Notes: generated by a model not told the origin, from the sequence alone. Shown: positions 32,462 through 42,971, numbered from the stretch's first letter. The stretch is 64,000 nt of DNA from Flavonifractor sp052065355 (GCF_052065355.1 NZ_JBQHUF010000015.1:1-64000); one strand, 5' to 3'. Translations and numbers: made by a program.

Positions 32462-32517
32462 AAAAAAGCCGCACGAAAGGATTACACCCGTGGTGGTGTA
32501 CCCCTTCGTGCGGCTCT
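32462..32517 (-). terminator. Leader hairpin and terminator upstream of thiS
   Basis: Between the promoter and thiS, about 24 base pairs form a two-part hairpin: AGCCGCACGAA with its complement at the base, and TACACC/GGTGTA nearer the ACCACG loop, joined by a small internal loop. Six T follow on the minus strand. It is placed as an attenuator, since transcription must pass it to reach thiSFGH. No TPP riboswitch motif is visible. It may correspond to the Firmicute 'thiS' RNA motif I recall from comparative screens, which I cannot confirm. Confidence 0.7.
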
Positions 32518-32537
32518 TGCCTTACACTCTGGCGATT

Positions 32538-32565
32538 ATTATAGCATATGAAAGCGGAATGTCAA
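32538..32565 (-). promoter_or_regulatory. Promoter of the thiSFGH operon
   Basis: On the minus strand TTGACA (32560-32565) and TATAAT (32538-32543) are 16 bp apart, both consensus. The about 90-base leader holds the long hairpin and no evident ORF. Confidence 0.88.
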
Positions 32566-32589
32566 GCCGCCCGGTTATGAACCTTCTCC

Positions 32590-33966
32590 TTATTCCACAG
32601 GCTTGAACATGCCCTTGTCCACGCCGCACAGGGGGCAGGACCAGGAAGAGGGGATGGCGTCAAAGGGTGTGCCGGGAGCTACGCCGTGGGCAGGGTCGCC
32701 CTCGGCGGGATCGTAGATGTAGCCGCACAGGGCGCAGACAAACTTGCCGCCGGCGGGCTTTTCAGCGGGGGCGTCCACAGGCACGGTGCACAGGGCGGCC
32801 ACGCTGCGGGCGTAGTCGGCCATGGCGTCCAGGTCGGCCTGGGTGGGGGTAAAGAGCACCCGGAAGGGAGCCTCGGGGGCAGCATAGCGCAGGCCCTTCA
32901 GGAAGGTGTGGAGCATGGGAGCGGCCTCTCCGCTCCAGCCGTAAGCACCGAAGGCACCGGCGGCCTTGCCCTTCAGGTTGATGGGATCGATGGAGGTGAG
33001 CACATCCCACACTGCCTTGGGAGCGGCGCGGTTGATGGTGGGAGAGCCTACCAACAGCACGTCGGCCTCGTGGGCCAGCTTGACGCACTCGGCATAGGGC
33101 ACCACGGTGACGTCGGCGGTGGTCACGTCGTAGCCCTCACCCTCCAGAGCCTTGGCGGCAGTCTCCGCCAGGGTGCGGGTACAGCCGTAGGCGGAAGCGT
33201 ACACCACGAAGGCGGTGCGCTTGGTCTTGGGAGCGGGAGTGCTCCAGGTGCGGTAGAGCTCCTTAGCCTTGCTAATGGTCTCGGTCAGGCAGGGGCCGTG
33301 GCTGGTGCACACCATGTCCACGTCGGCGGGCATCTTGTCCAGGCCGGCCAGCACGCTGGACTTGAAAGGCCCGAAAATACCGGCGAAGTAATAGGCAAAC
33401 TCGCCCTCATAGGCGGTCTTGTCGTGGATGTTCACATCCAGCATGGTGGGCTCGCAGAAGTGGCAGCCCAGGAAATCGCAGGTGAACAGGGTCTTGCCCG
33501 CCTTGTCCCAGGTGAACATGGAGTCGGCCCAGTGGAGCATAGGGGCGGGGATGAATTCCAGCACCCGGTCGCCCAGGTCCAGAGTATCCCCGGCAGCCAC
33601 GGTGCGGCAGTTCAGCTCCAGGTTGGTGATATCCTGCAGGTGCTTCTTGCCCGCCTTGGTGGCAATGATCTCCAGCTTGGGGCAGACAGAGAGCAGCTTG
33701 GCCACGCTGCCGGAGTGGTCGGGCTCGTTATGGTTCATAATGAGGTAATCCACATCCTCCACCGGGATGACCTGGCGGATGTTGTCCAGATACTCCTCAA
33801 AATAATCGGTATGTACGGTCTCAATGAGGACGTTCTTCTCCCCCGTGAGCAGATAGGCATTGTAGGAGGTGCCGTATTTGGACTCCATTACGATATCAAA
33901 GACGCGCAGGGCGGGGTTGAGTACGCCCACGGACCAGAGGTTTTCCTTCAGCTTGATCGCGCTCAT
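32590..33966 (-). CDS. Flavodiiron protein fused to rubredoxin
   Basis: A 458-residue enzyme that reduces oxygen (and perhaps nitric oxide) to protect an anaerobe. The N-terminal metallo-beta-lactamase-like domain has the diiron ligands His79, Glu81, Asp83 and His84 in HNEPDH, and later TCDFLGCH. The flavodoxin domain (about 255-395; AFVVYASAYGCTRTLAE) binds FMN. The C-terminal domain (about 405-455) is a rubredoxin with CALCGYIYDP and CPLCGVDKGMF, so electrons may be delivered in the same chain. Fused rubredoxin replaces a separate protein. AAAGGAAGGA precedes the ATG, and the promoter is well defined. Confidence 0.94.
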   Translation of the reverse strand: MSAIKLKENLWSVGVLNPALRVFDIVMESKYGTSYNAYLLTGEKNVLIETVHTDYFEEYLDNIRQVIPVEDVDYLIMNHNEPDHSGSVAKLLSVCPKLEIIATKAGKKHLQDITNLELNCRTVAAGDTLDLGDRVLEFIPAPMLHWADSMFTWDKAGKTLFTCDFLGCHFCEPTMLDVNIHDKTAYEGEFAYYFAGIFGPFKSSVLAGLDKMPADVDMVCTSHGPCLTETISKAKELYRTWSTPAPKTKRTAFVVYASAYGCTRTLAETAAKALEGEGYDVTTADVTVVPYAECVKLAHEADVLLVGSPTINRAAPKAVWDVLTSIDPINLKGKAAGAFGAYGWSGEAAPMLHTFLKGLRYAAPEAPFRVLFTPTQADLDAMADYARSVAALCTVPVDAPAEKPAGGKFVCALCGYIYDPAEGDPAHGVAPGTPFDAIPSSWSCPLCGVDKGMFKPVE

Positions 33967-34015
33967 GGCGATTCCTTCCTTTCTTTTTGTCTCATTTTAT
34001 TTCCTAGCAGAACAC

Positions 34016-34044
34016 AGTATATTATTCCAGTATCCCCTTGTCAA
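34016..34044 (-). promoter_or_regulatory. Promoter of the flavodiiron gene
   Basis: On the minus strand TTGACA (34039-34044) and TATACT (34016-34021) are 17 bp apart. It is divergent from the promoter of the second cysteine desulfurase gene. Confidence 0.82.
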
Positions 34045-34091
34045 GGGCATTTACAAAAACTGCCTGGTCTGTTTTCTGCTCTCCCGTCGCC

Positions 34092-34120
34092 TTGACTTTC
34101 CCAAGGGCGGAGGATACAAT
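34092..34120 (+). promoter_or_regulatory. Promoter of the second cysteine desulfurase operon
   Basis: TTGACT (34092-34097) and TACAAT (34115-34120) are 17 bp apart. The transcript would start about 30 bases before the gene. Confidence 0.8.
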
Positions 34121-34156
34121 GAAATGGCACGAAATGACTGATTCTGAGGTGAGACC

Positions 34157-35281
34157 ATGCCCATTTATCTTGATAACGCCGCCACCACTCAGGTGTGCGT
34201 CCAGGCGGCCCGGGCAGCCTATGAGGCCATGACGGAGGGCTTTGGCAACCCCTCCTCCGGCTACGCCCTGGGCCAGCAGGCAGCGGCTCTGGTGAAGGAA
34301 CGCCGGGAGACGGTGGCCCGCTGCCTGGGCTGTCTGCCCGAGGAGCTCTTCTTTATTTCCTGCGGCACCGAGGGAGACAACTGGTCCATCCGGGCCGCCG
34401 TGGAATATGGAAAGCGGAAAGGAAAGCACCTGATCACCACCGCCATCGAGCACTCGGCTGTACTGGAGCCCATGAAGGACCTGGAGCGTCAGGGGTATGA
34501 GGTCACCTATCTCAAGCCGGACAAGACCGGTCACATCTCCATCGACGACCTGACCGCCGCCCTGCGGCCGGACACCATTCTGGTATCCATGATGCTGGTG
34601 AACAACGAGGTGGGGACCATCCTGCCGGTGGCGGAGGCCGCCCGGGCCATCAAGGCCGCCGGCTCCCCCGCCCTGCTCCACTGCGACGCGGTACAGGGCT
34701 TTTTAAAGGTACCCTTCACCCCCAAGGAGCTGGGGGTGGACCTGCTCACCATCAGCGGCCACAAGATCCACGCCCCCAAGGGCATCGGCGCACAGTACAT
34801 CCGCAAGGGGCTGAATGTGAAGCCCCTGCTGATGGGAGGCGGACAGGAGAGCGGCCTGCGCTCGGGCACTGAGCCCACCGTCCAGATCGCCGCCCTGGCC
34901 GCCGCCTGCGAGGCCTGGAAGCCGGAATACCGGGAGCAGATCCGAGCGGTGAAGGACTACGCCCTGGAAAAGCTGAAGGAGGTACCCGGCCTGGAGGTAG
35001 TCAGCCCGGGAGATGCCCCTCACGTCTGCGCCATTTCCCTGCCCGGCTACCCCAGCGAGATGCTGGTCCGCGACCTGTCCGACATGGGCATCTGCGTCTC
35101 CTCCGGCTCGGCCTGCCACAAGGGCAAGCCCAGCCACGTGTTCGCCGCCCTGGGCCTGCCCAAGCGCACCCTGATGGGCGTGCTGCGGGTGTCCTTCTCG
35201 GCGGAAAACACCCGGGAGGATGTAGACGCGCTGGCCCAGGGGCTGATTTCCATTACAAAAAATCGGATCGCAATGAGGTGA
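34157..35281 (+). CDS. Cysteine desulfurase family aminotransferase (second copy)
   Basis: A 374-residue PLP enzyme of the NifS family. The start motif YLDNAATTQV, Lys203 in TISGHKIHAPKG and Cys320 in VSSGSACHKGKPS are all present, so it should form a cysteine persulfide. It differs clearly from the iscS copy near 24 kb (for example HKGKPSHV after the cysteine) and has no scaffold gene next to it, so it may supply sulfur for another purpose such as tRNA thiolation. GAGGTGAGACC precedes the ATG. It is followed four bases later by a MATE pump gene, in the same operon. Confidence 0.9.
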   Translation: MPIYLDNAATTQVCVQAARAAYEAMTEGFGNPSSGYALGQQAAALVKERRETVARCLGCLPEELFFISCGTEGDNWSIRAAVEYGKRKGKHLITTAIEHSAVLEPMKDLERQGYEVTYLKPDKTGHISIDDLTAALRPDTILVSMMLVNNEVGTILPVAEAARAIKAAGSPALLHCDAVQGFLKVPFTPKELGVDLLTISGHKIHAPKGIGAQYIRKGLNVKPLLMGGGQESGLRSGTEPTVQIAALAAACEAWKPEYREQIRAVKDYALEKLKEVPGLEVVSPGDAPHVCAISLPGYPSEMLVRDLSDMGICVSSGSACHKGKPSHVFAALGLPKRTLMGVLRVSFSAENTREDVDALAQGLISITKNRIAMR

Positions 35282-35285
35282 GACT

Positions 35286-36686
35286 TTGTTTTCCTGTCTG
35301 AGGCGGGGTCCCGCCTTTTACAAGAATGTGGTGCTGCTGGCCCTGCCCATTCTGCTGCAGAACCTGTGCACCACCCTGCTGGGCCTGATGGACACCTTCA
35401 TGGTGGGTGCCCTGGGCGAGGCACCCCTGGCCGCAGTGCTGGTGGCCAACACGCCGGTGTTCGTCATCCAGCTGGTCATCTTCGGCCTGCAGAGCGGCTC
35501 GTCGGTGCTCATCAGTCAGTTCTGGGGCAAGGGAGACACCGACTCCATCAACCGAGTCATCGGCCTGGGCTGCTATGTGGCGGGTGCCATCTCTCTAGCC
35601 TTTGCGGGGATTATGTTTTTCCTGCCGGTGCCCCTGATGGGCCTACTCACCGACAACCAGGAACTGGTACCCCTGGCGGCATCCTACGCCCGGATCGTGG
35701 GCTTCTCCTACATCCTCAACAGCCTTACCGGCGTGTATGTGGGGGCTCACCGGTCCATGGAAAACCCCAAGCTTGGCATGATCATCTTCGCCATCTCCAT
35801 GGTGACCAACACCTTCCTGAACTGGGTACTCATCTTCGGCAATCTGGGGGCGCCCGCCCTGGGGGTGGAGGGGGCCGCCCTGGCCACCCTGCTCTCCCGG
35901 GTGGTGGAGTTCGTCATTATGCTCACTTATGCCCTCACCAACCGCCGGTTCAAGCTGCGGGCAGGGCCTCTGTTCCGGCCGGGAAGCGCACTGATCCAGA
36001 AATTCATCCGCTATTCCGGCCCGGTTGTCCTCAACGAGACTCTGTGGGGACTGGGCAACTCCATGTATAAGGTAGTCATGGGCCACATGGAGGGCTCTAC
36101 CGAGATCCTGGCTGCCCGGGCCCTGGCGGGCAACATTGAGGACCTATGCACCGTGGCCATCTTCGCCATCTCAGGCACCACCGCCATCATCATCGGCCGG
36201 GAAATCGGCGCCGGCCGGCGGGAACAGGTATACGAGATGGGAGGCGCCCTCAACCTGCTGGCCATGGGCTGCGGACTGGTCATCGGCCTGCCTCTCATCG
36301 CCGGGGCCTGGTTCCTGTTCCCAAGCCTGCTCTATCCCTTCTTCCACTTGTCTGCGGTGTCCGGCGGTATCACCACCATGATGCTCACCTTCACCGGCGC
36401 TATCCTCCCCCTGCGGGCCTTCAACACGGTCAATACCGTGGGGGTGCTCCGGGGCGGAGGTGACGTGCGGGCCGCCACCATCATCGACCTGCTTCCTCTT
36501 TGGCTGGTAGCTCTCCCCCTGGCCGCTCTCTTCGGCCTGGTGCTGAAGTGGGGCATCTTTTGGGTCTATGTGGGCGTCATCATGGAGAGCACCTCAAAAT
36601 TCTTCTTCGGCGTGCCCCGGTTCCGTTCCCGGGTTTGGATCAACGACGTCACGCAATTCACCCACGAAAAGGAGGCGTCCCAATGA
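35286..36686 (+). CDS. MATE family efflux transporter
   Basis: A 466-residue multidrug/toxin extrusion protein with twelve hydrophobic helices in two halves. Family patterns include LALPILLQNLCTTLLGLMDTFMVG at the N-terminus and the polar residues in each half that bind sodium or protons. The start codon is TTG, with AGGTGAG a few bases before it; no better ATG exists near. It overlaps the next gene by four bases (ATGA), so the desulfurase, MATE and MBL genes form one operon. The substrate is unknown. Confidence 0.9.
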   Translation: MFSCLRRGPAFYKNVVLLALPILLQNLCTTLLGLMDTFMVGALGEAPLAAVLVANTPVFVIQLVIFGLQSGSSVLISQFWGKGDTDSINRVIGLGCYVAGAISLAFAGIMFFLPVPLMGLLTDNQELVPLAASYARIVGFSYILNSLTGVYVGAHRSMENPKLGMIIFAISMVTNTFLNWVLIFGNLGAPALGVEGAALATLLSRVVEFVIMLTYALTNRRFKLRAGPLFRPGSALIQKFIRYSGPVVLNETLWGLGNSMYKVVMGHMEGSTEILAARALAGNIEDLCTVAIFAISGTTAIIIGREIGAGRREQVYEMGGALNLLAMGCGLVIGLPLIAGAWFLFPSLLYPFFHLSAVSGGITTMMLTFTGAILPLRAFNTVNTVGVLRGGGDVRAATIIDLLPLWLVALPLAALFGLVLKWGIFWVYVGVIMESTSKFFFGVPRFRSRVWINDVTQFTHEKEASQ

Positions 36687-37444
36687 AGGTCACCGTTCTG
36701 ATGGAAAACTCCGCGCCGGAAGGTCTGATCCCCGAACACGGTCTCTCCTTTTATATCGAATACCGGGGCGGCCGCTATCTGCTGGATGCCGGGGAGTGCG
36801 GCGCAGTGCTGGTCAACGCCCACAATCTGGGTGTTGATCTGTCGAAGGTGGATAGAGCCGCCCTGTCCCATGGCCACTATGACCACGCCGATGGCTTCAA
36901 TGCCTTCTTTGCCGTCAATCACACCGCCTCCGTCTGCGCCCGGCCCCGGATCGTGGAGCCGGAGTACTGGGAGGAGAAAGAGTACATCGGCGTCAACCCC
37001 GGCATGCTATGCCGATATGAGGAGCGCTTTGACCTGGCGGAAGGGCCTCGGGAGCTGGCTCCCGGCCTCCACCTCATCCCCGACCGGGTGAAGCATGAAC
37101 AGTCCCTGGTGGCTGAAACCAGCCAGGGACTGGTGGTGTTCAACTCCTGCTGCCATGCGGGAGTAGTGAAGATCCTGACCCAGCTGAAGGATCAGTTCCC
37201 CCAAACACCTATCCGGGCGGTGCTGGGCGGCTTCCATCTGATGGGAAAGGACGGTCCCTCCACCCTGGGCCCTGCTCCGGAAAAGGTGCACGCCATCGGC
37301 GCCGCCCTCCGGGACGAGCTGGATGTAAGGGCGGTCTACACCGGACACTGCACAGGGACACCCGCTTACACCATTTTAAAGGAGGAGCTGGGCGACCGGC
37401 TCCACGCCCTCACCACCGGAGCCATCTACGAATTTGAAGATTAA
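36683..37444 (+). CDS. MBL-fold metallo-hydrolase (dihydropteroate-phosphate synthase-like)
   Basis: A 253-residue enzyme of the metallo-beta-lactamase fold. The metal motif HGHYDHADGF (about residues 57-66) is intact, with later CCHAGV and GGFHLMG and a C-terminal YTGHCTG. These details match the family annotated as 7,8-dihydropterin-6-methyl-aminobenzene phosphate synthase, found widely in bacteria that lack methanopterin, so the true role is unclear. AAAAGGAGG precedes the ATG; a longer start upstream would overlap the MATE gene heavily and is rejected. The last gene of the three-gene operon, ended by a strong terminator. Confidence 0.87.
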   Translation: MKVTVLMENSAPEGLIPEHGLSFYIEYRGGRYLLDAGECGAVLVNAHNLGVDLSKVDRAALSHGHYDHADGFNAFFAVNHTASVCARPRIVEPEYWEEKEYIGVNPGMLCRYEERFDLAEGPRELAPGLHLIPDRVKHEQSLVAETSQGLVVFNSCCHAGVVKILTQLKDQFPQTPIRAVLGGFHLMGKDGPSTLGPAPEKVHAIGAALRDELDVRAVYTGHCTGTPAYTILKEELGDRLHALTTGAIYEFED

Positions 37445-37445
37445 G

Positions 37446-37475
37446 AAAGGACGCGCCATCCGGCGCGTCCTTTTT
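37446..37475. terminator. Bidirectional intrinsic terminator
   Basis: A 12-bp stem (AAAGGACGCGCC and complement) with loop ATCC and a T-run. It lies between the convergent MBL hydrolase and acetyltransferase genes. Confidence 0.87.
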
Positions 37476-37941
37476 ATAACTCCCGTTCCATTCTGATATC
37501 GGAAAGTTGAAACCATTTATCGGAATACGTTACGTATTCAAAACCCAGCTTTTCGTAGATCCTGAGGGCGGATTTCAGCTTGTGGTTGGAGGTGACCACG
37601 ATGGTCTTCTGCCCCGCGTCCCGGGCGGCCTGGAGCACAGCTTCCATCAGGGCGGTACCGATGCCCTGCTCCCGATACTCCTCCTTGACGCCGAACTTCA
37701 ACGCCTCGCACACGCCCTCGCCCTGGAGCTCCAGCATCACCATCCCCACGATCTCATCCTTTGCCCTGGCCAGCAGCACCCGACCGCCCCCGGCGATGAA
37801 CCGGTGGGGATCAGCCAGCATCTCCAGATCCACCGGTTCCAGCAGATCGTACTCCAGCAGCCAGGGCAGGGAGATATCCTCCAGCGCCTGCTTGTAGCGG
37901 TCCTCATAATCGATGATCTCTACCGGTAAGCCGTCCAACAC
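37474..37941 (-). CDS. GNAT family N-acetyltransferase
   Basis: A 155-residue acetyltransferase. The acetyl-CoA loop is EEYREQGIGTALMEAVL (about 91-107) and the last conserved segment is ALRIYEKLGFEYVTYSDKW. The start is GTG, with AGAGGGGG before it; an ATG three bases upstream is in another frame. It has its own promoter at about 37962-37990. The substrate cannot be told. It is unrelated in close sequence to the acetyltransferase at the beginning of the window. Confidence 0.82.
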   Translation of the reverse strand: MLDGLPVEIIDYEDRYKQALEDISLPWLLEYDLLEPVDLEMLADPHRFIAGGGRVLLARAKDEIVGMVMLELQGEGVCEALKFGVKEEYREQGIGTALMEAVLQAARDAGQKTIVVTSNHKLKSALRIYEKLGFEYVTYSDKWFQLSDIRMEREL

Positions 37942-37961
37942 GCATACCCCCTCTTGTGCCC

Positions 37962-37990
37962 ATCATATCATTGAATCTCCCTCCCGTCAA
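37962..37990 (-). promoter_or_regulatory. Promoter of the acetyltransferase gene
   Basis: On the minus strand TTGACG (37985-37990) and TATGAT (37962-37967) are 17 bp apart. Confidence 0.7.
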
Positions 37991-38064
37991 CCGCACCTTG
38001 TTTGCAGTCTTGTCCCCCGTCTGCCATAGTTTTTCCGTTCACATTTAATTTACAACCCTGCCTA

Positions 38065-38093
38065 TTGACTTTTTCGGCGGGGGGTGCTACATT
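38065..38093 (+). promoter_or_regulatory. Promoter of the hrcA-grpE-dnaK-dnaJ operon
   Basis: TTGACT (38065-38070) and TACATT (38088-38093) are 17 bp apart, directly upstream of the CIRCE element, as in other Firmicutes. Confidence 0.82.
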
Positions 38094-38097
38094 ATGG

Positions 38098-38124
38098 TTA
38101 GCACTCAGGGAGTATGAGTGCTAA
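38098..38124 (+). promoter_or_regulatory. CIRCE element (HrcA operator)
   Basis: TTAGCACTC (38098-38106) and GAGTGCTAA (38116-38124) are a perfect 9-bp inverted repeat with a nine-base spacer, which is the CIRCE consensus. HrcA bound here represses the heat-shock operon; it is released on heat stress when chaperones are engaged. Confidence 0.97.
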
Positions 38125-38145
38125 ATTCGTAGAGAGGTGGCCGGA

Positions 38146-39198
38146 ATGGATTTAACAGAACGAAAAAGACGCATACTCCGTGCCATCATCGAAAGCTACA
38201 TTCAGTCGGCGGAGCCGGTGGGCTCCAAGGCCATCGCCCAGGCCATCGGCATGGAGGTCTCCTCCGCCACCATCCGGAATGAGATGGCGGACCTGGAGTC
38301 TATGGGCCTGCTGGAGAAGCCCCACACCTCCGCCGGACGTATCCCCTCTCCCAAGGGTTACCGGCTGTACGTCAATGAACTGATGGAGGAGCACAAGCTC
38401 TCCCTTCAGGAGACCGAGCGCATCAACCAAGCCCTGCGGCTGAAGATGCAGGAGCTGGACCGGGTGCTGGATCAGGCGGGCCGGGTGGTTTCCCAGCTCA
38501 CCAATTATCCCGCCTTTGCCCTCTCCTCCGGGATGGACCGGGTAACCATTCGCCGGTTCGACCTTTTGATGGTGGAGCGCAACGCTTTTATTATTGTAGT
38601 AATGACGGACAGCAACATCGTCCGCAACCGGCTGATCCGCCTGCCCTCCGATCTGACGGAGGCCCAGCTGCAGATGCTCAACACCCTGCTCAACACCACC
38701 TTCACCGGCCTGACGCTGGAGGAGATCACACCGGAGCTGATGCGGGTGGCCCAGCACGCCGCCGGAGACGCCTATGGGCTGATCTCCCTGGTGGTTTCCT
38801 TCGCCATCGAGGTGTTGGAAAGCCTGGAACGGCGTACCGTCCACACCTCTGGCCTTGCACATCTGCTGGAGCTGCCGGAATACCGGAGCCTGGACCGGGC
38901 CCAGCCTCTGCTGAGCTATCTGTCGGAGGACGCTGATCCCGCCCGGTTCCCCGTACCCAAGGACGACCCCATGAAGATCCTCATCGGCCCGGAAAACGTA
39001 GCCGATGCCCTGAAGGACACCAGCGTTGTGGTGGCCAGCTATGATATCGGAGAAGGCATGCGGGGCGTCATCGGCGTAGTGGGACCCACAAGAATGGATT
39101 ACGCCAAGATCACCGCCCGTCTGTCTTATCTGGCCGAAGGCCTGAGCCGTCTGTTCGGCCAGGGCGAGCTGCCGGACGGCAGGGACGATCACAAATAG
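38146..39198 (+). CDS. hrcA: Heat-inducible transcription repressor HrcA
   Basis: A 350-residue repressor that binds CIRCE. The N-terminal winged helix (about 1-75; YIQSAEPVGSKAIAQ, SSATIRNEMADLESMGLLEKPHTSAGRIPS) is diagnostic, and the C-terminal GAF-like and dimer regions follow, ending with VVGPTRMDYAKITARL. A GTG nine bases earlier is possible, but the ATG is placed behind AGAGAGGTGG and begins MDLTERKRR. First gene of a four-gene operon. Confidence 0.95.
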   Translation: MDLTERKRRILRAIIESYIQSAEPVGSKAIAQAIGMEVSSATIRNEMADLESMGLLEKPHTSAGRIPSPKGYRLYVNELMEEHKLSLQETERINQALRLKMQELDRVLDQAGRVVSQLTNYPAFALSSGMDRVTIRRFDLLMVERNAFIIVVMTDSNIVRNRLIRLPSDLTEAQLQMLNTLLNTTFTGLTLEEITPELMRVAQHAAGDAYGLISLVVSFAIEVLESLERRTVHTSGLAHLLELPEYRSLDRAQPLLSYLSEDADPARFPVPKDDPMKILIGPENVADALKDTSVVVASYDIGEGMRGVIGVVGPTRMDYAKITARLSYLAEGLSRLFGQGELPDGRDDHK

Positions 39199-39214
39199 GA
39201 GATGAGTGTACTCA

Positions 39215-39769
39215 ATGAGCAGCAAGAAAGAAAACAAGCCGGCGGAGGAGCTGGAGCAGACCGTTTCTCAGCAGCCTGAGGAGCAGGCCGCCGAAGCCGC
39301 CGCCCCGGAGGAGACGCCCGATCCCCTGCTGGAGGAACTGGAGGCACTGAAAAAGAACCTCAGCGATCAGGAGGATAAATTCCTCCGTCTGGCCGCCGAG
39401 TACGACAACTACCGCCGCCGCAGCCAGAAGGAAAAGGAATCCGCCTGGGCGGACTCCAAGGCAGAGACTGCCGCCGCCTTCCTGCCGGTATATGATAATC
39501 TGGAGCGGGCTCTGAAGCAGGAAACCGCAGACGAGGCCTACAAGAAAGGCGTGGAGATGACCATGAACCAGCTGCGGGAGGTTCTCTCCAAGCTGGGTAT
39601 CGAGGAGATCCCCGCTCTGGGCCAGCCCTTTGACCCCAACCTTCACAACGCCGTGATGCATGTGGAGGACGAGAACGCCGGAGAGAACACCATCGTTGAG
39701 GTGTTCCAGGCCGGTTTCCGCAACGGAGACAAGGTCATCCGGTTCTCTATGGTTAAGGTAGCAAACTGA
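39215..39769 (+). CDS. grpE: Nucleotide exchange factor GrpE
   Basis: A 184-residue co-chaperone that drives ADP release from DnaK. A charged, coiled-coil N-terminus (about 25-60), then AAEYDNYRRRSQKEKESAW, and the C-terminal beta part with IPALGQPFDPNLHNAVMH and GFRNGDKVIRFSMVKVA. The ATG at 39215 gives the normal start MSSKKENK; a GTG at 39206 is closer to TAGGAG and remains possible. Between hrcA and dnaK. Confidence 0.95.
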   Translation: MSSKKENKPAEELEQTVSQQPEEQAAEAAAPEETPDPLLEELEALKKNLSDQEDKFLRLAAEYDNYRRRSQKEKESAWADSKAETAAAFLPVYDNLERALKQETADEAYKKGVEMTMNQLREVLSKLGIEEIPALGQPFDPNLHNAVMHVEDENAGENTIVEVFQAGFRNGDKVIRFSMVKVAN

Positions 39770-39815
39770 TTTCATTTGTTAAAAACCAATTTCTTTATTA
39801 TTGGAGGAATAGATT

Positions 39816-41675
<1,860 letters not shown>

Positions 41676-41685
41676 TAGCCGGAGC

Positions 41686-41715
41686 AAAGCGGCGGGGGCT
41701 TGCCCCCGCTGCTTT
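41686..41715 (+). terminator. Hairpin between dnaK and dnaJ
   Basis: A 14-bp stem (AAAGCGGCGGGGGC with its complement, one wobble pair) has a tight TT loop and is followed by only TTT-like sequence. It may act as a partial terminator or mRNA 3'-end stabiliser, so DnaJ is made in smaller amounts than DnaK. Confidence 0.6.
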
Positions 41716-41739
41716 CCGTGTGTAAAGAGGTGAACACCA

Positions 41740-42903
41740 ATGCCTGAACAGAAACGAGATTATTACGAGGTCCTGGGGGTATCCAAAGGGGTCTCTGACG
41801 ACGAACTGAAAAAGGCCTACCGCAAGCTGGCCAAAAAGTACCACCCGGACCTGAACCCCGGCGACAAGGAGGCCGAGGCCAAGTTCAAGGAGGTCAATGA
41901 GGCCTACGAGGTACTGTCCGATAAGGAAAAGCGAGCCAAATACGACCAGTTTGGCCACGCGGGTGTAGACCCCAACTTCGGCGCAGGCGGCTTTGGCGGC
42001 GGCGGGTTCGGTGGTTTCGATATGGGCGACATCGACCTTGGGGACATCTTTGGTTCCTTCTTCGGCGGCGGATTCGGCGGCGGCAGCGGCAGCCGTCAGC
42101 GCACCGGCCCCATGAAGGGCGAGACTCTGCGGGCCGCAGTCACCATCACCTTTGAGGAGGCCGCCTTCGGCTGCGAGAAGGAGATCGTCCTCAACCGCAC
42201 CGAGACCTGTGATGACTGCCACGGCACCGGCTGCGCCCCCGGCACCACCGCTGAGGTGTGCCCCGACTGCCACGGCAGCGGCACCATCCGCATCCAGCGG
42301 GGCGGCGGCGCCTTTACCTTCGCTACCACCACCACCTGCCCCAAGTGCGGCGGCAAAGGCAAGATCATCCATCAGCCCTGCAAGTCCTGCAACGGCACCG
42401 GCACCACCCGGAAGCAGCGGAAGATCACCGTCAATATCCCCGCCGGTATCGACAACGGCCAGGCGGTCTCCCTCCGGGGCCAGGGCGGCGCGGGCCGCAA
42501 CGGCGGGCCCGCCGGCGACCTGCTCATCAGCGTCACTGTACGTCCTCACCCCTTCTTCAAGCGTGAGGGCACATCGGTGTACCTGGACCACCCGGTCACC
42601 TTCCTTCAGGCCACCCTGGGCGCGGAGCTGGAGATCCCCACCATCGATGGCAAGGTGAAATGGAACCTGCCCGCCGGTACCCAGCCGGGCACCACCTTCC
42701 GGCTGCGGGGCAAGGGCATTCCCAGCGTCAACGGCCGGGGCCGGGGCGACCAGTTCGTCACCGTAAACGTGCAGGTGCCTACCAATCTGAGCCACGAGCA
42801 GAAGGAGGCGCTGCGTGCCTATGGCGAAGCCATGGGCGAGATTCAACCGGGTCCGGTGGACAGCGTAAAATCTTTCTTTGACAAAAAGAAGAAGAAGAAA
42901 TAA
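41740..42903 (+). CDS. dnaJ: Chaperone protein DnaJ
   Basis: A 387-residue Hsp40. J domain (about 1-70) with HPD at about 36-38 in KYHPDLNPGD, a glycine/phenylalanine-rich linker, and four zinc motifs in order: CDDCHGTG, CPDCHGSG, CPKCGGKG and CKSCNGTG. The C-terminal substrate domains follow. The last residues are a lysine-rich tail. AAAGAGGTG precedes the ATG. Last gene of the hrcA operon and followed by a terminator. Confidence 0.97.
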   Translation: MPEQKRDYYEVLGVSKGVSDDELKKAYRKLAKKYHPDLNPGDKEAEAKFKEVNEAYEVLSDKEKRAKYDQFGHAGVDPNFGAGGFGGGGFGGFDMGDIDLGDIFGSFFGGGFGGGSGSRQRTGPMKGETLRAAVTITFEEAAFGCEKEIVLNRTETCDDCHGTGCAPGTTAEVCPDCHGSGTIRIQRGGGAFTFATTTTCPKCGGKGKIIHQPCKSCNGTGTTRKQRKITVNIPAGIDNGQAVSLRGQGGAGRNGGPAGDLLISVTVRPHPFFKREGTSVYLDHPVTFLQATLGAELEIPTIDGKVKWNLPAGTQPGTTFRLRGKGIPSVNGRGRGDQFVTVNVQVPTNLSHEQKEALRAYGEAMGEIQPGPVDSVKSFFDKKKKKK

Positions 42904-42908
42904 AATAG

Positions 42909-42937
42909 GAGGATGAGTGCATACTCATCCTCTTACT
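42909..42937 (+). terminator. Terminator after dnaJ
   Basis: A 10-bp stem GAGGATGAGT/ACTCATCCTC with loop GCAT, then TTACTTTTT. It ends the heat-shock operon before the glycosyltransferase gene. Confidence 0.85.
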
Positions 42938-42971
42938 TTTTGTCTTGATACATCCGGGAGGTGTGTTCCCC

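Noticed and set aside
32440..32535. TPP riboswitch upstream of thiS
   Set aside because: The conserved CUGAGA and ACCUGAUC-type segments are missing; the leader is filled by one hairpin.
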